5,937 bases of DNA from Desulfobacterales bacterium (GCA_030613145.1 JAUWMM010000136.1:1-5937), one strand, 5' to 3'; counted from the first letter of the stretch, positions 1-5,929 are shown. Made by a program: numbers and translations. The notes: generated by a model not told the origin, from the letters alone.

Positions 1-90
1 CAGACATATGAAGTGAAAGAAACGCAGTGGATGATGTTGCGTCATGAACGCTGTGATTTTGTTGTATCGAAGAAACTCAATGGCGATTAA
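1..90 (+). CDS. 3' end of an upstream gene, probably a second V4R-like protein (partial)
   Basis: Frame 1 is open from the window edge to a TAA at 88-90, giving 29 residues that end in RCDFVVSKKLNGD. Its tail aligns without gaps to the tail of the next protein (around residues 175-195 counted from the start at 80): a shared Lys-Glu pair, then His-x2-Cys-x-Phe-Val at the same spacing, with Tyr/Phe and Leu/Met conservative matches. That similarity is the main evidence that the frame is coding, because 29 stop-free codons alone would be unremarkable. The Cys-x-Phe ending is typical of V4R and related small-molecule-binding domains. The stop overlaps the preferred start of the next gene by 11 bp, which suggests translational coupling in one operon. 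The paralogy is inferred from a very short segment, and the N-terminal part lies outside the window. Confidence 0.55.
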   Translation, partial: QTYEVKETQWMMLRHERCDFVVSKKLNGD

Positions 91-679
91 TAGAAAGAAA
101 ATAATAGAGTTGGCCTCCAGCCTGCCGATCGCAAGTAATAAACAAGGGATTATAGCCGCATTTGGTGTATATGTGGTCATGAATTACAATGAGTTCTTTT
201 ATAAATTGGTCTCAAAAATTATCAATATGGTGGATGATACAGCAGCTCAGGCGGTAGAACATAAGCTCTACGATGCAGTGTTGGAGTGTGGCTATCACAC
301 GTTCCATGGAGCCCGGTCCTCAATGGATTGGCGGGACTTGATCCTTCCCATGATCAAAACACCGGAAGATGAAATCTATGCCTTGGTGGCTTTTACGAAC
401 ATATTCGGCATAGGTTATATTGAAGTGGAAGAATTAATCCCCGGGAAAAGGCTTGTCACTACGGTAAGAAACGCTTATGACCCGGGCCGATATCTTGAAG
501 AATACGGTTCTCAACCTAGAGGACGATGTTATATGTTCAATGCTTGTACCGCCTCCTATATGGACCTTGTCTATGCTGCTCAATACCCGGACGGCATGGG
601 GACCTTTATATCAAAAGAGATGACGTGCCGCTCTATGGGGCATCCTACCTGCAGGTTCGTAGCCGAAATTCACCAATAA
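80..679 (+). CDS. V4R-like (4-vinyl reductase/XylR-N-type) sensor domain protein
   Basis: This 199-residue soluble protein has no signal peptide or membrane segment and looks like a stand-alone V4R domain. V4R domains bind small hydrophobic ligands or metal and occur as sensor modules or accessory proteins. An alpha/beta core holds FGIGYIEVEEL near residues 108-118. A cysteine-containing stretch follows (Cys150, Cys156), and the C-terminal signature is Lys-Glu-x2-Cys183-x3-Gly-His-x2-Cys191-x-Phe-Val, the classic V4R ending. The frame also allows an ATG at 44, but I prefer 80: it overlaps the upstream stop by only 11 bp, the weak purine-rich GAAGAA lies a few bases before it, and the 12 extra residues look unrelated to the fold. 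The kinase gene starts 9 bp after its stop, so both are probably co-transcribed and this protein may supply or modulate the kinase's signal. A divergent member of the related L-2-amino-thiazoline-4-carboxylic acid hydrolase group is the main alternative. The ligand is unknown. Confidence 0.7.
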   Translation: MAINRKKIIELASSLPIASNKQGIIAAFGVYVVMNYNEFFYKLVSKIINMVDDTAAQAVEHKLYDAVLECGYHTFHGARSSMDWRDLILPMIKTPEDEIYALVAFTNIFGIGYIEVEELIPGKRLVTTVRNAYDPGRYLEEYGSQPRGRCYMFNACTASYMDLVYAAQYPDGMGTFISKEMTCRSMGHPTCRFVAEIHQ

Positions 680-688
680 GATAGACTT

Positions 689-2710
689 ATGACATTGAAA
701 GATAATAAGACAATTAAATGGTCTTCAGACGTCAGTGCGCCCGAAATATTGCACTCGATGCCGGATGCAGTATTTACTACCGATCGCCAAATGAGGATTA
801 ACTATTTTAATCAGGTGGCGAGCGAAATGACCGGGTTCAGCCCCCAAGAGGCTCTGGGTATGTATTGTAAGGACATATTAAAGTCCAATATTTGTGAAAC
901 AGAATGCCTCATCAAAAAGGCGCTTGATACCCATCAAAATATCTTTAATGTAGAGACGGTCTTAACAACCGCCGGTAGGAAAAAAATCAGCATACTAATC
1001 AGCGCTTCGCTTCTCACTGACTCATCCGGAGAGGTCGTCGGATATCTGTGTGTATTTAGAAATATTATGGTGCTTAAGAAAATGATGTCCGATCTGGAAA
1101 TCTCTAGTGATAAGCTGGTTGAAATCAACAAGCAATTAACGCAGGAGATAGAAGAGCGCAGTCGGGCAGAGGAGCAGTTGCGGCAGAGTGAAGGCAAACT
1201 TAATGCCATGTTGCTGTCTATTGTTGATCACATGAGCATGATGGACAAAGACTTGAATATTATCTGGGCCAATGAAATCGCCAAGAACCTCTTTGGTGAT
1301 GATATTGTCGGCAAAAAATGTTTTGAAGTCTACCATAAAAGAAAAAAACCTTGTGAACCATATCCTTGCCTTACGCTTAAGGCATTTCAGGATGGGAAGG
1401 TCCATGAGCATGATACCCAGGTGATAGATAAAGACGGCAAGACAAAGCATTTCCATTGTACTGCCAATGTGGCGTTTAGAGACAAAGATGGAAAACCCAC
1501 TGCAGTGATAGAAGTTTCGAAAGACACAACCGCGAGCAAGCTGGCCGAGGAAGATAGAAAGAAACTGGAAACCCAGCTCTACCAGGCGCAAAGGATGGAA
1601 TCTATAGGCACCCTGGCAGGAGGTGTTGCCCACGACTTTAATAACCTACTAATGGGTATACAAGGATACGCTTCTTTGATTTTGAAGGACATAGATATGA
1701 CTCAGCCTCAATATAACTGGGTCAGACGCATTGAAGATCAGGTTAAAAGAGGCGCAGAATTGACCAGGCAGCTTTTGGGGTTTGCCAGAGGCGGCAAGTA
1801 TGATGTTAAGCCGACAGACATCAATGAACTCGTAAGAAAGAGCTCAAGCATGTTTGGCCGCACCAAGAAGGAAGTCACCATAAAGGCGGAATATGAGCAG
1901 AATATCTGGACAGTGGAAGTTGATCAGGGCCAGATTGAGCAAATCTTCTTGAATCTTTATGTAAACGCCTGGCAGGCAATGCCGGCTGGGGGCAATCTTT
2001 TTCTGGAGACCAACAATGTTACACTGAGTGAAAGCTTTACCAAGCCATATCACCTGCAACCCGGCAAATATGTTAGGATATCTGTAACCGACACCGGCAC
2101 GGGTATGGATGAGGCGACACAACTAAGGATATTTGATCCCTTTTTTACGACAAAACAAATGGCTCGGGGTACGGGCTTGGGCCTGGCTTCAGCCTATGGG
2201 ATTGTTAGAAATCACGAAGGTATCATCAATGTTTACAGTGAAAAGGGCCAAGGCAGTACCTTTAATATTTATCTGCCGGCAGTAGAATCAGTCTTCTCGG
2301 ATGCCGAGCCGGTTGTCGAGGACGAACTAATTAAGGAAGGGACTGAAACCATCCTTTTGGTCGACGATGAGCAAGTTGTCCTGGATGTTGGCAAAGAGCT
2401 GCTAAGGGAACTTGGCTACACAGTCCTTGAGGCCGGAGGTGGCAGGGAGGCAGTTGAAATCTATAAGGAGAACAAAGACAAGATTGGCTTGGTCCTCCTC
2501 GACATGGTCATGCCGGGCATGGGCGGTAGAGAGGCCTACGACAAGATGAAGGAGATCAACCCTGATGTAAAGGTTTTACTATCAAGCGGATACAGCAAAG
2601 ACGGCCTGGCCACTGAGATATTGGAACGAGGCTGTAATGGGTTTATCCAGAAGCCGTTTAACATGAAGGAGATCTCTGAAAAAATAAGGGAGATTTTGGA
2701 CAAAGAGTAG
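689..2710 (+). CDS. Soluble PAS-PAS hybrid sensor histidine kinase with C-terminal receiver
   Basis: A 673-residue hybrid two-component kinase with no membrane segment, so it senses an internal signal. Order: PAS1 (about 16-130), coiled coil (about 130-170, rich in Glu, Gln and Lys), PAS2 (about 170-285), HisKA (about 300-365) with H-box GGVAHDFNN and phosphoacceptor His315, HATPase_c (about 410-535) with N-box NLYVNA (Asn422, Asn426), G1 DTGTGMD from Asp468, F-box FDPFFTT from 482 and G2 GTGLGLA from 494. A receiver follows (about 552-672) with acidic pair Asp559-Asp560, phosphoacceptor Asp605 in LLDMVMP, Ser632-Ser633 and Lys655. All catalytic residues are present, so it should autophosphorylate and relay His to Asp. 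Each PAS carries three cysteines (60, 69, 73; 211, 222, 227), which could bind a cofactor or sense redox. It lacks an output domain, and no separate response regulator or Hpt gene lies in the window. The ribosome site is weak, fitting coupling to the V4R gene 9 bp upstream. The architecture is certain; the signal is unknown. Confidence 0.95.
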   Translation: MTLKDNKTIKWSSDVSAPEILHSMPDAVFTTDRQMRINYFNQVASEMTGFSPQEALGMYCKDILKSNICETECLIKKALDTHQNIFNVETVLTTAGRKKISILISASLLTDSSGEVVGYLCVFRNIMVLKKMMSDLEISSDKLVEINKQLTQEIEERSRAEEQLRQSEGKLNAMLLSIVDHMSMMDKDLNIIWANEIAKNLFGDDIVGKKCFEVYHKRKKPCEPYPCLTLKAFQDGKVHEHDTQVIDKDGKTKHFHCTANVAFRDKDGKPTAVIEVSKDTTASKLAEEDRKKLETQLYQAQRMESIGTLAGGVAHDFNNLLMGIQGYASLILKDIDMTQPQYNWVRRIEDQVKRGAELTRQLLGFARGGKYDVKPTDINELVRKSSSMFGRTKKEVTIKAEYEQNIWTVEVDQGQIEQIFLNLYVNAWQAMPAGGNLFLETNNVTLSESFTKPYHLQPGKYVRISVTDTGTGMDEATQLRIFDPFFTTKQMARGTGLGLASAYGIVRNHEGIINVYSEKGQGSTFNIYLPAVESVFSDAEPVVEDELIKEGTETILLVDDEQVVLDVGKELLRELGYTVLEAGGGREAVEIYKENKDKIGLVLLDMVMPGMGGREAYDKMKEINPDVKVLLSSGYSKDGLATEILERGCNGFIQKPFNMKEISEKIREILDKE

Positions 2711-2783
2711 ATACCCACGGGCTCACGCCCTGGTCCTCTGTCAGTTGTTGATCGATATGTGGCTAATTTTTACAACAAGAGAG

Positions 2784-2819
2784 TTAGTTCCTTACTTAGT
2801 TCTATGATTAGTGTTTTTT
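2784..2819. repeat. Three imperfect 12-bp tandem units starting TTAGT
   Basis: TTAGTTC occurs at 2784 and 2796 and TTAGTG at 2808, exactly 12 bp apart. Only the first six or so bases of each unit are conserved, and the last unit runs into a T-tract. It could be a degenerate short tandem repeat or an operator-like array, or chance in AT-rich DNA. Confidence 0.35.
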
Positions 2820-2833
2820 CTGGTACAAAATAA

Positions 2834-3002
2834 ATCCGAATATCGAATATCGAAATCCGAAACAAATTCAAAACTCGAATTTCCGAATGTTCAAAACAGC
2901 GCGGTTCTATGTGGAATACGATTTTTTTTGTTTTGGTCATTTGAGCTTTATGGAGATTCGGTCATTGTTTCGAATTTCGATATTCGAATTTCGTATTTTC
3001 CG
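2834..3002. repeat. Large imperfect palindrome built from 7-bp units (CGAA/TTCG family)
   Basis: The left arm starts with four in-phase heptamers at 2834, 2841, 2848 and 2855 (ATCCGAA, TATCGAA, TATCGAA, ATCCGAA) and continues with looser TCRAA words to about 2895. The right arm carries five in-phase heptamers in opposite orientation at 2968, 2975, 2982, 2989 and 2996 (TTTCGAA, TTTCGAT, ATTCGAA, TTTCGTA, TTTTCCG). The best-paired core is 2844-2865 against 2965-2986, which are reverse complements at 21 of 22 positions. A second weaker pairing joins the left sequence around 2886-2898 to that around 2928-2940. The centre is AT-rich, with a run of eight T near 2923-2930. A transcript from either strand would form a long hairpin. 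It looks like a dispersed non-coding intergenic repeat rather than an insertion sequence: there is no transposase and no obvious target duplication. Confidence 0.8.
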
Positions 3003-3013
3003 GCTTGTCCGGG

Positions 3014-3019
3014 TTAGGA
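3014..3019 (+). promoter_or_regulatory. Ribosome binding site of glyS
   Basis: TTAGGA lies about 9 bases before the ATG at 3029, a usable but not strong Shine-Dalgarno match. A second AGG directly abuts the start codon and is too close to serve. The site sits just outside the palindrome, so folding of that element in the leader could affect access to it. Confidence 0.5.
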
Positions 3020-3028
3020 TAAATTAGG

Positions 3029-5128
3029 ATGCCTAAAACGTTATTGGTAGAAATTGTAACAGAAGAAATACCCGCAGGATATATTGTACCGGCCCTTGAG
3101 GCCATGGAAACCCTTATGGGCCAGAAACTGTCACGGGCCCGCATTGAATCCGCCGGAGGCGGAAAGACCTTTGGAACCCCGAGGCGCTTGGCGCTCATGA
3201 TTCCAGACGTGGCTGAGCGGCAATCCTCTATCACGAGAGAGGTCATAGGCCCCCCTAAGGCAGTAGCCTTTAACGGTGAAGGACAGCCCACGAGGGCAGC
3301 TGAAGGCTTCGCAAAGAGTCAGGGAGTTTCAGTTAAACGCTTGAGCATCAAGGCCACAGCCAAAGGGGAATATGTCTGTGTTAATAAACTTGAACGAGGA
3401 CTGGCATCCTGGAAACTCCTTCAAACCATCATCCCGGAAATAATTACCGCTATTCCATTTCCCAAGTCGATGCGGTGGGCTGACCTCAGCCTTACTTTTG
3501 CCAGGCCTATTCATTCGATCCTGGCTATTTTCGGAGATAGGATCATTCCATTCAAGCTGGAAAACATTAAGAGCGGCAGGCGTACTGTAGGCCATCGCTT
3601 CATGCATCCACGCACTATTGCCATTTCCGATTTTTCCGAATATGTGGCTACCCTGCAATCGGCCTTTGTTGTGGTAGATATTGCAGAACGAAAGAAGGTA
3701 ATCCGGGAAGAAATAGCCAAAGCCGCACGTAAGCTTGGTGGTGAGGTGATCTCTGATGAGGGGCTACTCGACACTGTTACCCATCTGGTGGAGTACCCGG
3801 CCGTGTCTGCCGGAACCTTTGATGACGCTTTTCTCAAGCTTCCCCGTGAAGTCCTGATTACTGCTATGAGGGAGCACCAAAAATACTTTGCCGTGGTGAG
3901 TTCAAATCATCAATTGTTGCCCTGTTTTATTGCGGTGAACAACACACCTGCCGAAGATATGTCCGTACTCACCTCCGGGCACGAGCGGGTCATTCGGGCC
4001 AGACTTGAGGATGCTCGCTTCTTTTATGAAACCGATTTAAAAACGCCCCCCCATGAAATGGTCGAACGGCTTAAGGGTGTCATGTTTCAGGCCAAACTCG
4101 GCACCATGTTTGAAAAGGTGTCTCGCGTCCGGAAACTGGCCGAACATCTTGCCGACTTGACATCTCCTGAGCAAAAATCCGCGGTATCGCAGGCAGCATG
4201 GCTGTGCAAATCAGACCTGACCACCCAAATGGTCAATGAGTTCCCCAAACTCCAAGGGGTGATGGGCCGCATTTATGCGGCCCGTGCAGGGGAGCCTGAG
4301 GCTGTGGCACGGGCGATTGAAGAGCACTATCTGCCCGCGTATTCCGGTGGCCGACTGCCTGAGACGGCTGCAGGTGCGCTGCTTAGCATGGCTGACAAGC
4401 TGGATACGATCTGCGGCTGCTTTGGAATAGGTCTCATCCCCACCGGCACCTCTGATCCATACGCCTTGAGACGTCAAGCCGTAGGAATTATCCAGATCAT
4501 GCTGGCCAGGGCTTTTTCCGTTTCTCTTAAAGGACTGATTCAAAAAAGCTTTGAGCTTCTGCAAGACAAGATATCTGGAGAGACAGAGCAACCCGCGCAA
4601 AATGTCCTCACCTTTTTTCAGCATCGCATGGAACACCTATTAGTCGAAGAAGGGTTTTCCAAAGATGTAATTACTGCTGTGGTAAGCGTTTCCATGGATA
4701 ATATACCGGCGGTCCGAAAGCGGACGGAGGCCCTCGAGGCCCTGAAAGCCAAGCCCGACTTTGAGCCTCTGGCCATAGCGTTTAAACGCGTCGTTAACAT
4801 TATCAGACAGGCCAGACAACTGGGCGAGATCGCTTCAGGCCATGGCCGGATGAACTCAGATCCAGGCCTGTTTCAGCAACCATGCGAGCAAGCCCTTTAT
4901 GACGCTTTGCAAAGGGTGAAGCAGAACATATCTGAGGATCTGAAAAAAGGGGACTTTGACCGTGCCGTGCTCACCGTTGCCACATTGAAACAGCCGGTGG
5001 ATGCCTTTTTCGACGGTGTTATGGTCTTAACTAAAGACCAGAGTTTAAAACAGAACCGTCTTGCCCTCCTTGGAGAGATTGCCGGTCTCTTTTCCATCTT
5101 TGCCGACTTTTCAAAAATTTCGACGTGA
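3029..5128 (+). CDS. glyS: Glycine--tRNA ligase beta subunit
   Basis: The beta chain of the bacterial alpha2beta2 glycyl-tRNA synthetase. With the alpha chain GlyQ it charges tRNA-Gly in the cytoplasm; beta contributes tRNA recognition and anticodon binding, while alpha carries the aminoacylation site. Length is 699 residues, close to E. coli GlyS (about 690), so it appears complete. Recognisable blocks in order: N-terminal LLVEIVTEEIPAGYI; TPRRLALMI near residue 50; PFPKSMRW (Lys146-Trp150); GHRF (188-191); HLVEYPA from His252, followed by LPREVLITAMREHQKYF; the ARLEDARFFYETDL block; FPKLQGVMGRIYA; ADKLD (455-459); PTGTSDPYALRR (471-482); and a C-terminal DALR-like anticodon-binding region ending FFDGVMV then NRLALLGEI. 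The ATG at 3029 fits the family N-terminus and has TTAGGA upstream. glyQ usually directly precedes glyS, but here a 318-bp gap and a kinase gene do, so GlyQ must be encoded elsewhere. Identification is essentially certain. Confidence 0.98.
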   Translation: MPKTLLVEIVTEEIPAGYIVPALEAMETLMGQKLSRARIESAGGGKTFGTPRRLALMIPDVAERQSSITREVIGPPKAVAFNGEGQPTRAAEGFAKSQGVSVKRLSIKATAKGEYVCVNKLERGLASWKLLQTIIPEIITAIPFPKSMRWADLSLTFARPIHSILAIFGDRIIPFKLENIKSGRRTVGHRFMHPRTIAISDFSEYVATLQSAFVVVDIAERKKVIREEIAKAARKLGGEVISDEGLLDTVTHLVEYPAVSAGTFDDAFLKLPREVLITAMREHQKYFAVVSSNHQLLPCFIAVNNTPAEDMSVLTSGHERVIRARLEDARFFYETDLKTPPHEMVERLKGVMFQAKLGTMFEKVSRVRKLAEHLADLTSPEQKSAVSQAAWLCKSDLTTQMVNEFPKLQGVMGRIYAARAGEPEAVARAIEEHYLPAYSGGRLPETAAGALLSMADKLDTICGCFGIGLIPTGTSDPYALRRQAVGIIQIMLARAFSVSLKGLIQKSFELLQDKISGETEQPAQNVLTFFQHRMEHLLVEEGFSKDVITAVVSVSMDNIPAVRKRTEALEALKAKPDFEPLAIAFKRVVNIIRQARQLGEIASGHGRMNSDPGLFQQPCEQALYDALQRVKQNISEDLKKGDFDRAVLTVATLKQPVDAFFDGVMVLTKDQSLKQNRLALLGEIAGLFSIFADFSKIST

Positions 5129-5227
5129 TGGAAGTGTCCGTTGATAGTTGTCAGTAGTCCGTGGTCAGTTGATAAAGACAACAAACAACGAACAACAAAC
5201 AACGCACTGAGCCCAAAGCACTTCGAT
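5129..5227. other. Spacer between convergent glyS and nudF
   Basis: The two genes point at each other across 99 bp. No classical GC-rich hairpin followed by T-residues is present for either. The heptamer inverted array that fills most of the gap is the only structure that could end transcripts here. Confidence 0.7.
5133..5209. repeat. 7-bp-periodic inverted array (GTTGNNN then NNACAAC)
   Basis: Eleven 7-bp steps run in one unbroken phase from 5133. The left half has AGTGTCC, GTTGATA, GTTGTCA, GTAGTCC, GTGGTCA and GTTGATA at 5133, 5140, 5147, 5154, 5161 and 5168. From about 5175 the orientation flips to ACAAC-type units (AGACAAC, AAACAAC, GAACAAC, AAACAAC at 5176, 5183, 5190 and 5197). Positions 5140-5152 pair with 5177-5189 at 11 of 13 positions, giving a hairpin with a loop of about 24 bases. 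It starts within 5 bp of the glyS stop. It shares its period and its mid-element flip with the palindrome upstream of glyS, but not its sequence. Confidence 0.75.
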
Positions 5228-5244
5228 TCACGATTTGCGATTCC
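5224..5244. repeat. Three CGATTNN heptamers crossing the nudF stop codon
   Basis: CGATTCA, CGATTTG and CGATTCC follow each other at 5224, 5231 and 5238. Read on the minus strand they supply the last codons and the TGA stop of nudF (TGA complement at 5228-5230), so the repeat overlaps coding sequence. Three units is short, but each keeps five invariant bases and the phase is exact. Confidence 0.6.
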
Positions 5245-5761
5245 TCATGTAGGTAAGAAAAATGCCCACTATGGTCTTAGCGTCCCGAATTTCACCCTTT
5301 GTGATCATTGCAAGGGCGGTCTCAAAGGGTGTAGGCTCGGCCTTTAAGACCTCATCATCCTCAAGCTTCTGCCCGACCGATCTCAATCCTGTGGATAGAA
5401 AAATGTGGATATGCTCATCAGTGTATCCAGGAGCAGGCAGAATTTCTGCAAGTTTATGAAGGCTTGAGGCTTCATAGCCTGTCTCTTCCACTAATTCTCG
5501 TCGGGCGCACTCAACGGCCTTTTCACCCGGCTCCAAAGTTCCAGCCGGTATCTCCCATAGGAATTGATTCACAGCATGGCGGTACTGCTTGACTAGAACG
5601 ACCTTCCCATCGTCCAGGAGCGGCACCATGGCCGCAGCACCGGGATGGCGTACAACCTCCCGGTCTTTTGTCATACCGTTCGGCAAGGTCACTTTCTCAA
5701 GCACCACATCAAAGATCTTGCCATTGTATATATTCGTGATCTCGTGTACTTTGACGGACAT
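5228..5761 (-). CDS. nudF: ADP-ribose pyrophosphatase, Nudix hydrolase family
   Basis: A 177-residue cytoplasmic Nudix hydrolase that most likely cleaves ADP-ribose to AMP and ribose 5-phosphate, clearing a reactive NAD breakdown product. The Nudix box is complete and canonical at residues 74-96: Gly74-x5-Glu80-x7-Arg88-Glu89-Leu-x-Glu92-Glu93-x-Gly95-Tyr. EIPAG precedes it, and the PAPGYTDEHIHIF stretch follows with Pro111 sixteen residues after Gly95, a hallmark of the ADP-ribose pyrophosphatase subgroup. The N-terminal VKQYRHAV segment is also typical. I chose the ATG at 5761 because AAAGGAGG precedes it by 6 bases and the product starts where family members usually do. A GTG at 5857 would add 32 residues of no family character and has no comparable site. 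The gene is convergent with glyS. Its last residues (RNRKS) come from a heptamer repeat. Family and subgroup are confident; the exact substrate is inferred from motifs, and related sugar-nucleotide hydrolases remain possible. Confidence 0.92.
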   Translation of the reverse strand: MSVKVHEITNIYNGKIFDVVLEKVTLPNGMTKDREVVRHPGAAAMVPLLDDGKVVLVKQYRHAVNQFLWEIPAGTLEPGEKAVECARRELVEETGYEASSLHKLAEILPAPGYTDEHIHIFLSTGLRSVGQKLEDDEVLKAEPTPFETALAMITKGEIRDAKTIVGIFLTYMRNRKS

Positions 5762-5767
5762 CAGTAT

Positions 5768-5775
5768 CCTCCTTT
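5768..5775 (-). promoter_or_regulatory. Strong Shine-Dalgarno site fixing the nudF start
   Basis: On the minus strand AAAGGAGG sits 6 bases before the ATG at 5761, a near-perfect match to the 16S rRNA 3' end at ideal spacing. It decides against the longer GTG start at 5857. It is by far the strongest ribosome site in the window. Confidence 0.9.
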
Positions 5776-5790
5776 GCCCCTTAATCACCC

Positions 5791-5818
5791 TATCTATGAC
5801 TACCACAGCACCTGTCAG
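5791..5818 (-). promoter_or_regulatory. Weak candidate promoter for nudF
   Basis: Minus-strand CTGACA (complement of 5813-5818) is followed after 16 bases by TAGATA (complement of 5791-5796). The -35 box matches 5 of 6 consensus bases, the -10 box only 3 of 6. A start near 5784 would give a leader of roughly 20 bases ending in the strong ribosome site. nudF may instead be read from a gene upstream of it beyond the edge. Confidence 0.25.
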
Positions 5819-5901
5819 CCCCGCAAGCCGTGATCTTTTTTGGGATTTCTGGGACACGCAGGCTCTGCCACGTTAACTTGTCCGGCCAACTTGCATAACC
5901 C

Positions 5902-5929
5902 TTGACAGCGAAGTCTGACATATCATAAG
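5902..5929 (+). promoter_or_regulatory. Candidate plus-strand promoter pointing out of the window
   Basis: A perfect -35 hexamer TTGACA at 5902-5907 is followed after 16 bases by CATAAG (5924-5929), 4 of 6 to the -10 consensus. If real it would drive a gene beyond the right edge, divergent from nudF. No downstream sequence is available to test this. Confidence 0.3.

Larger units (their letters stand above)
2711..3028. other. Gene-free intergenic region between the kinase and glyS
   Basis: This 318-bp gap holds no credible gene. Its first part (2711-2833) is AT-rich, with a tiny GGGC-TCAC-GCCC hairpin at 2719-2730 that lacks a T-run and so is a poor terminator, and three TTAGT words at a 12-bp step. 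The rest is dominated by the heptamer palindrome described separately. An open frame of 68 codons at 2811-3017 is simply the palindrome read through and has no ribosome site. The glyS promoter must lie here or inside the palindrome, but I see no convincing -35/-10 pair. Confidence 0.8.

Noticed and set aside
44..79. Upstream ATG at 44 as the start of the V4R-like gene
   Set aside because: It would overlap the preceding gene by 47 bp, has no Shine-Dalgarno match, and adds residues unlike the fold; the ATG at 80 gives an 11-bp overlap.
1136..1633. Long minus-strand open frame inside the kinase gene
   Set aside because: It is antisense to strongly conserved PAS and H-box coding sequence, has no recognisable domain, and lacks a ribosome site.
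2719..2730. Hairpin GGGC-TCAC-GCCC just after the kinase stop as an intrinsic terminator
   Set aside because: The stem is only 4 bp and no T-run follows, so termination here is not supported.
2834..3002. CRISPR array or insertion sequence end
   Set aside because: Units are 7 bp with no unique spacers of uniform length, no cas genes, no transposase and no visible target duplication.
2811..3017. Open frame of 68 codons between the kinase and glyS
   Set aside because: It is a read-through of the heptamer palindrome, with no ribosome site and low-complexity residue content.
2900..3028. Sigma-70 promoter for glyS inside the palindrome (for example TTGTTT at 2965)
   Set aside because: No -10 hexamer of fair quality lies at 16-18 bp; the AT-rich repeat produces many poor matches.
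4211..4636. Minus-strand open frame of 141 codons inside glyS
   Set aside because: It lies opposite conserved GlyS blocks including ADKLD and DPYALRR; it is a shadow frame.
5141..5347. Plus-strand open frame after glyS
   Set aside because: It starts inside the heptamer array and overlaps the convincing antisense nudF gene.
5762..5857. GTG at 5857 as the start of nudF, adding 32 residues
   Set aside because: The AAAGGAGG site 6 bases before the ATG at 5761 and the usual family N-terminus both support the shorter protein.
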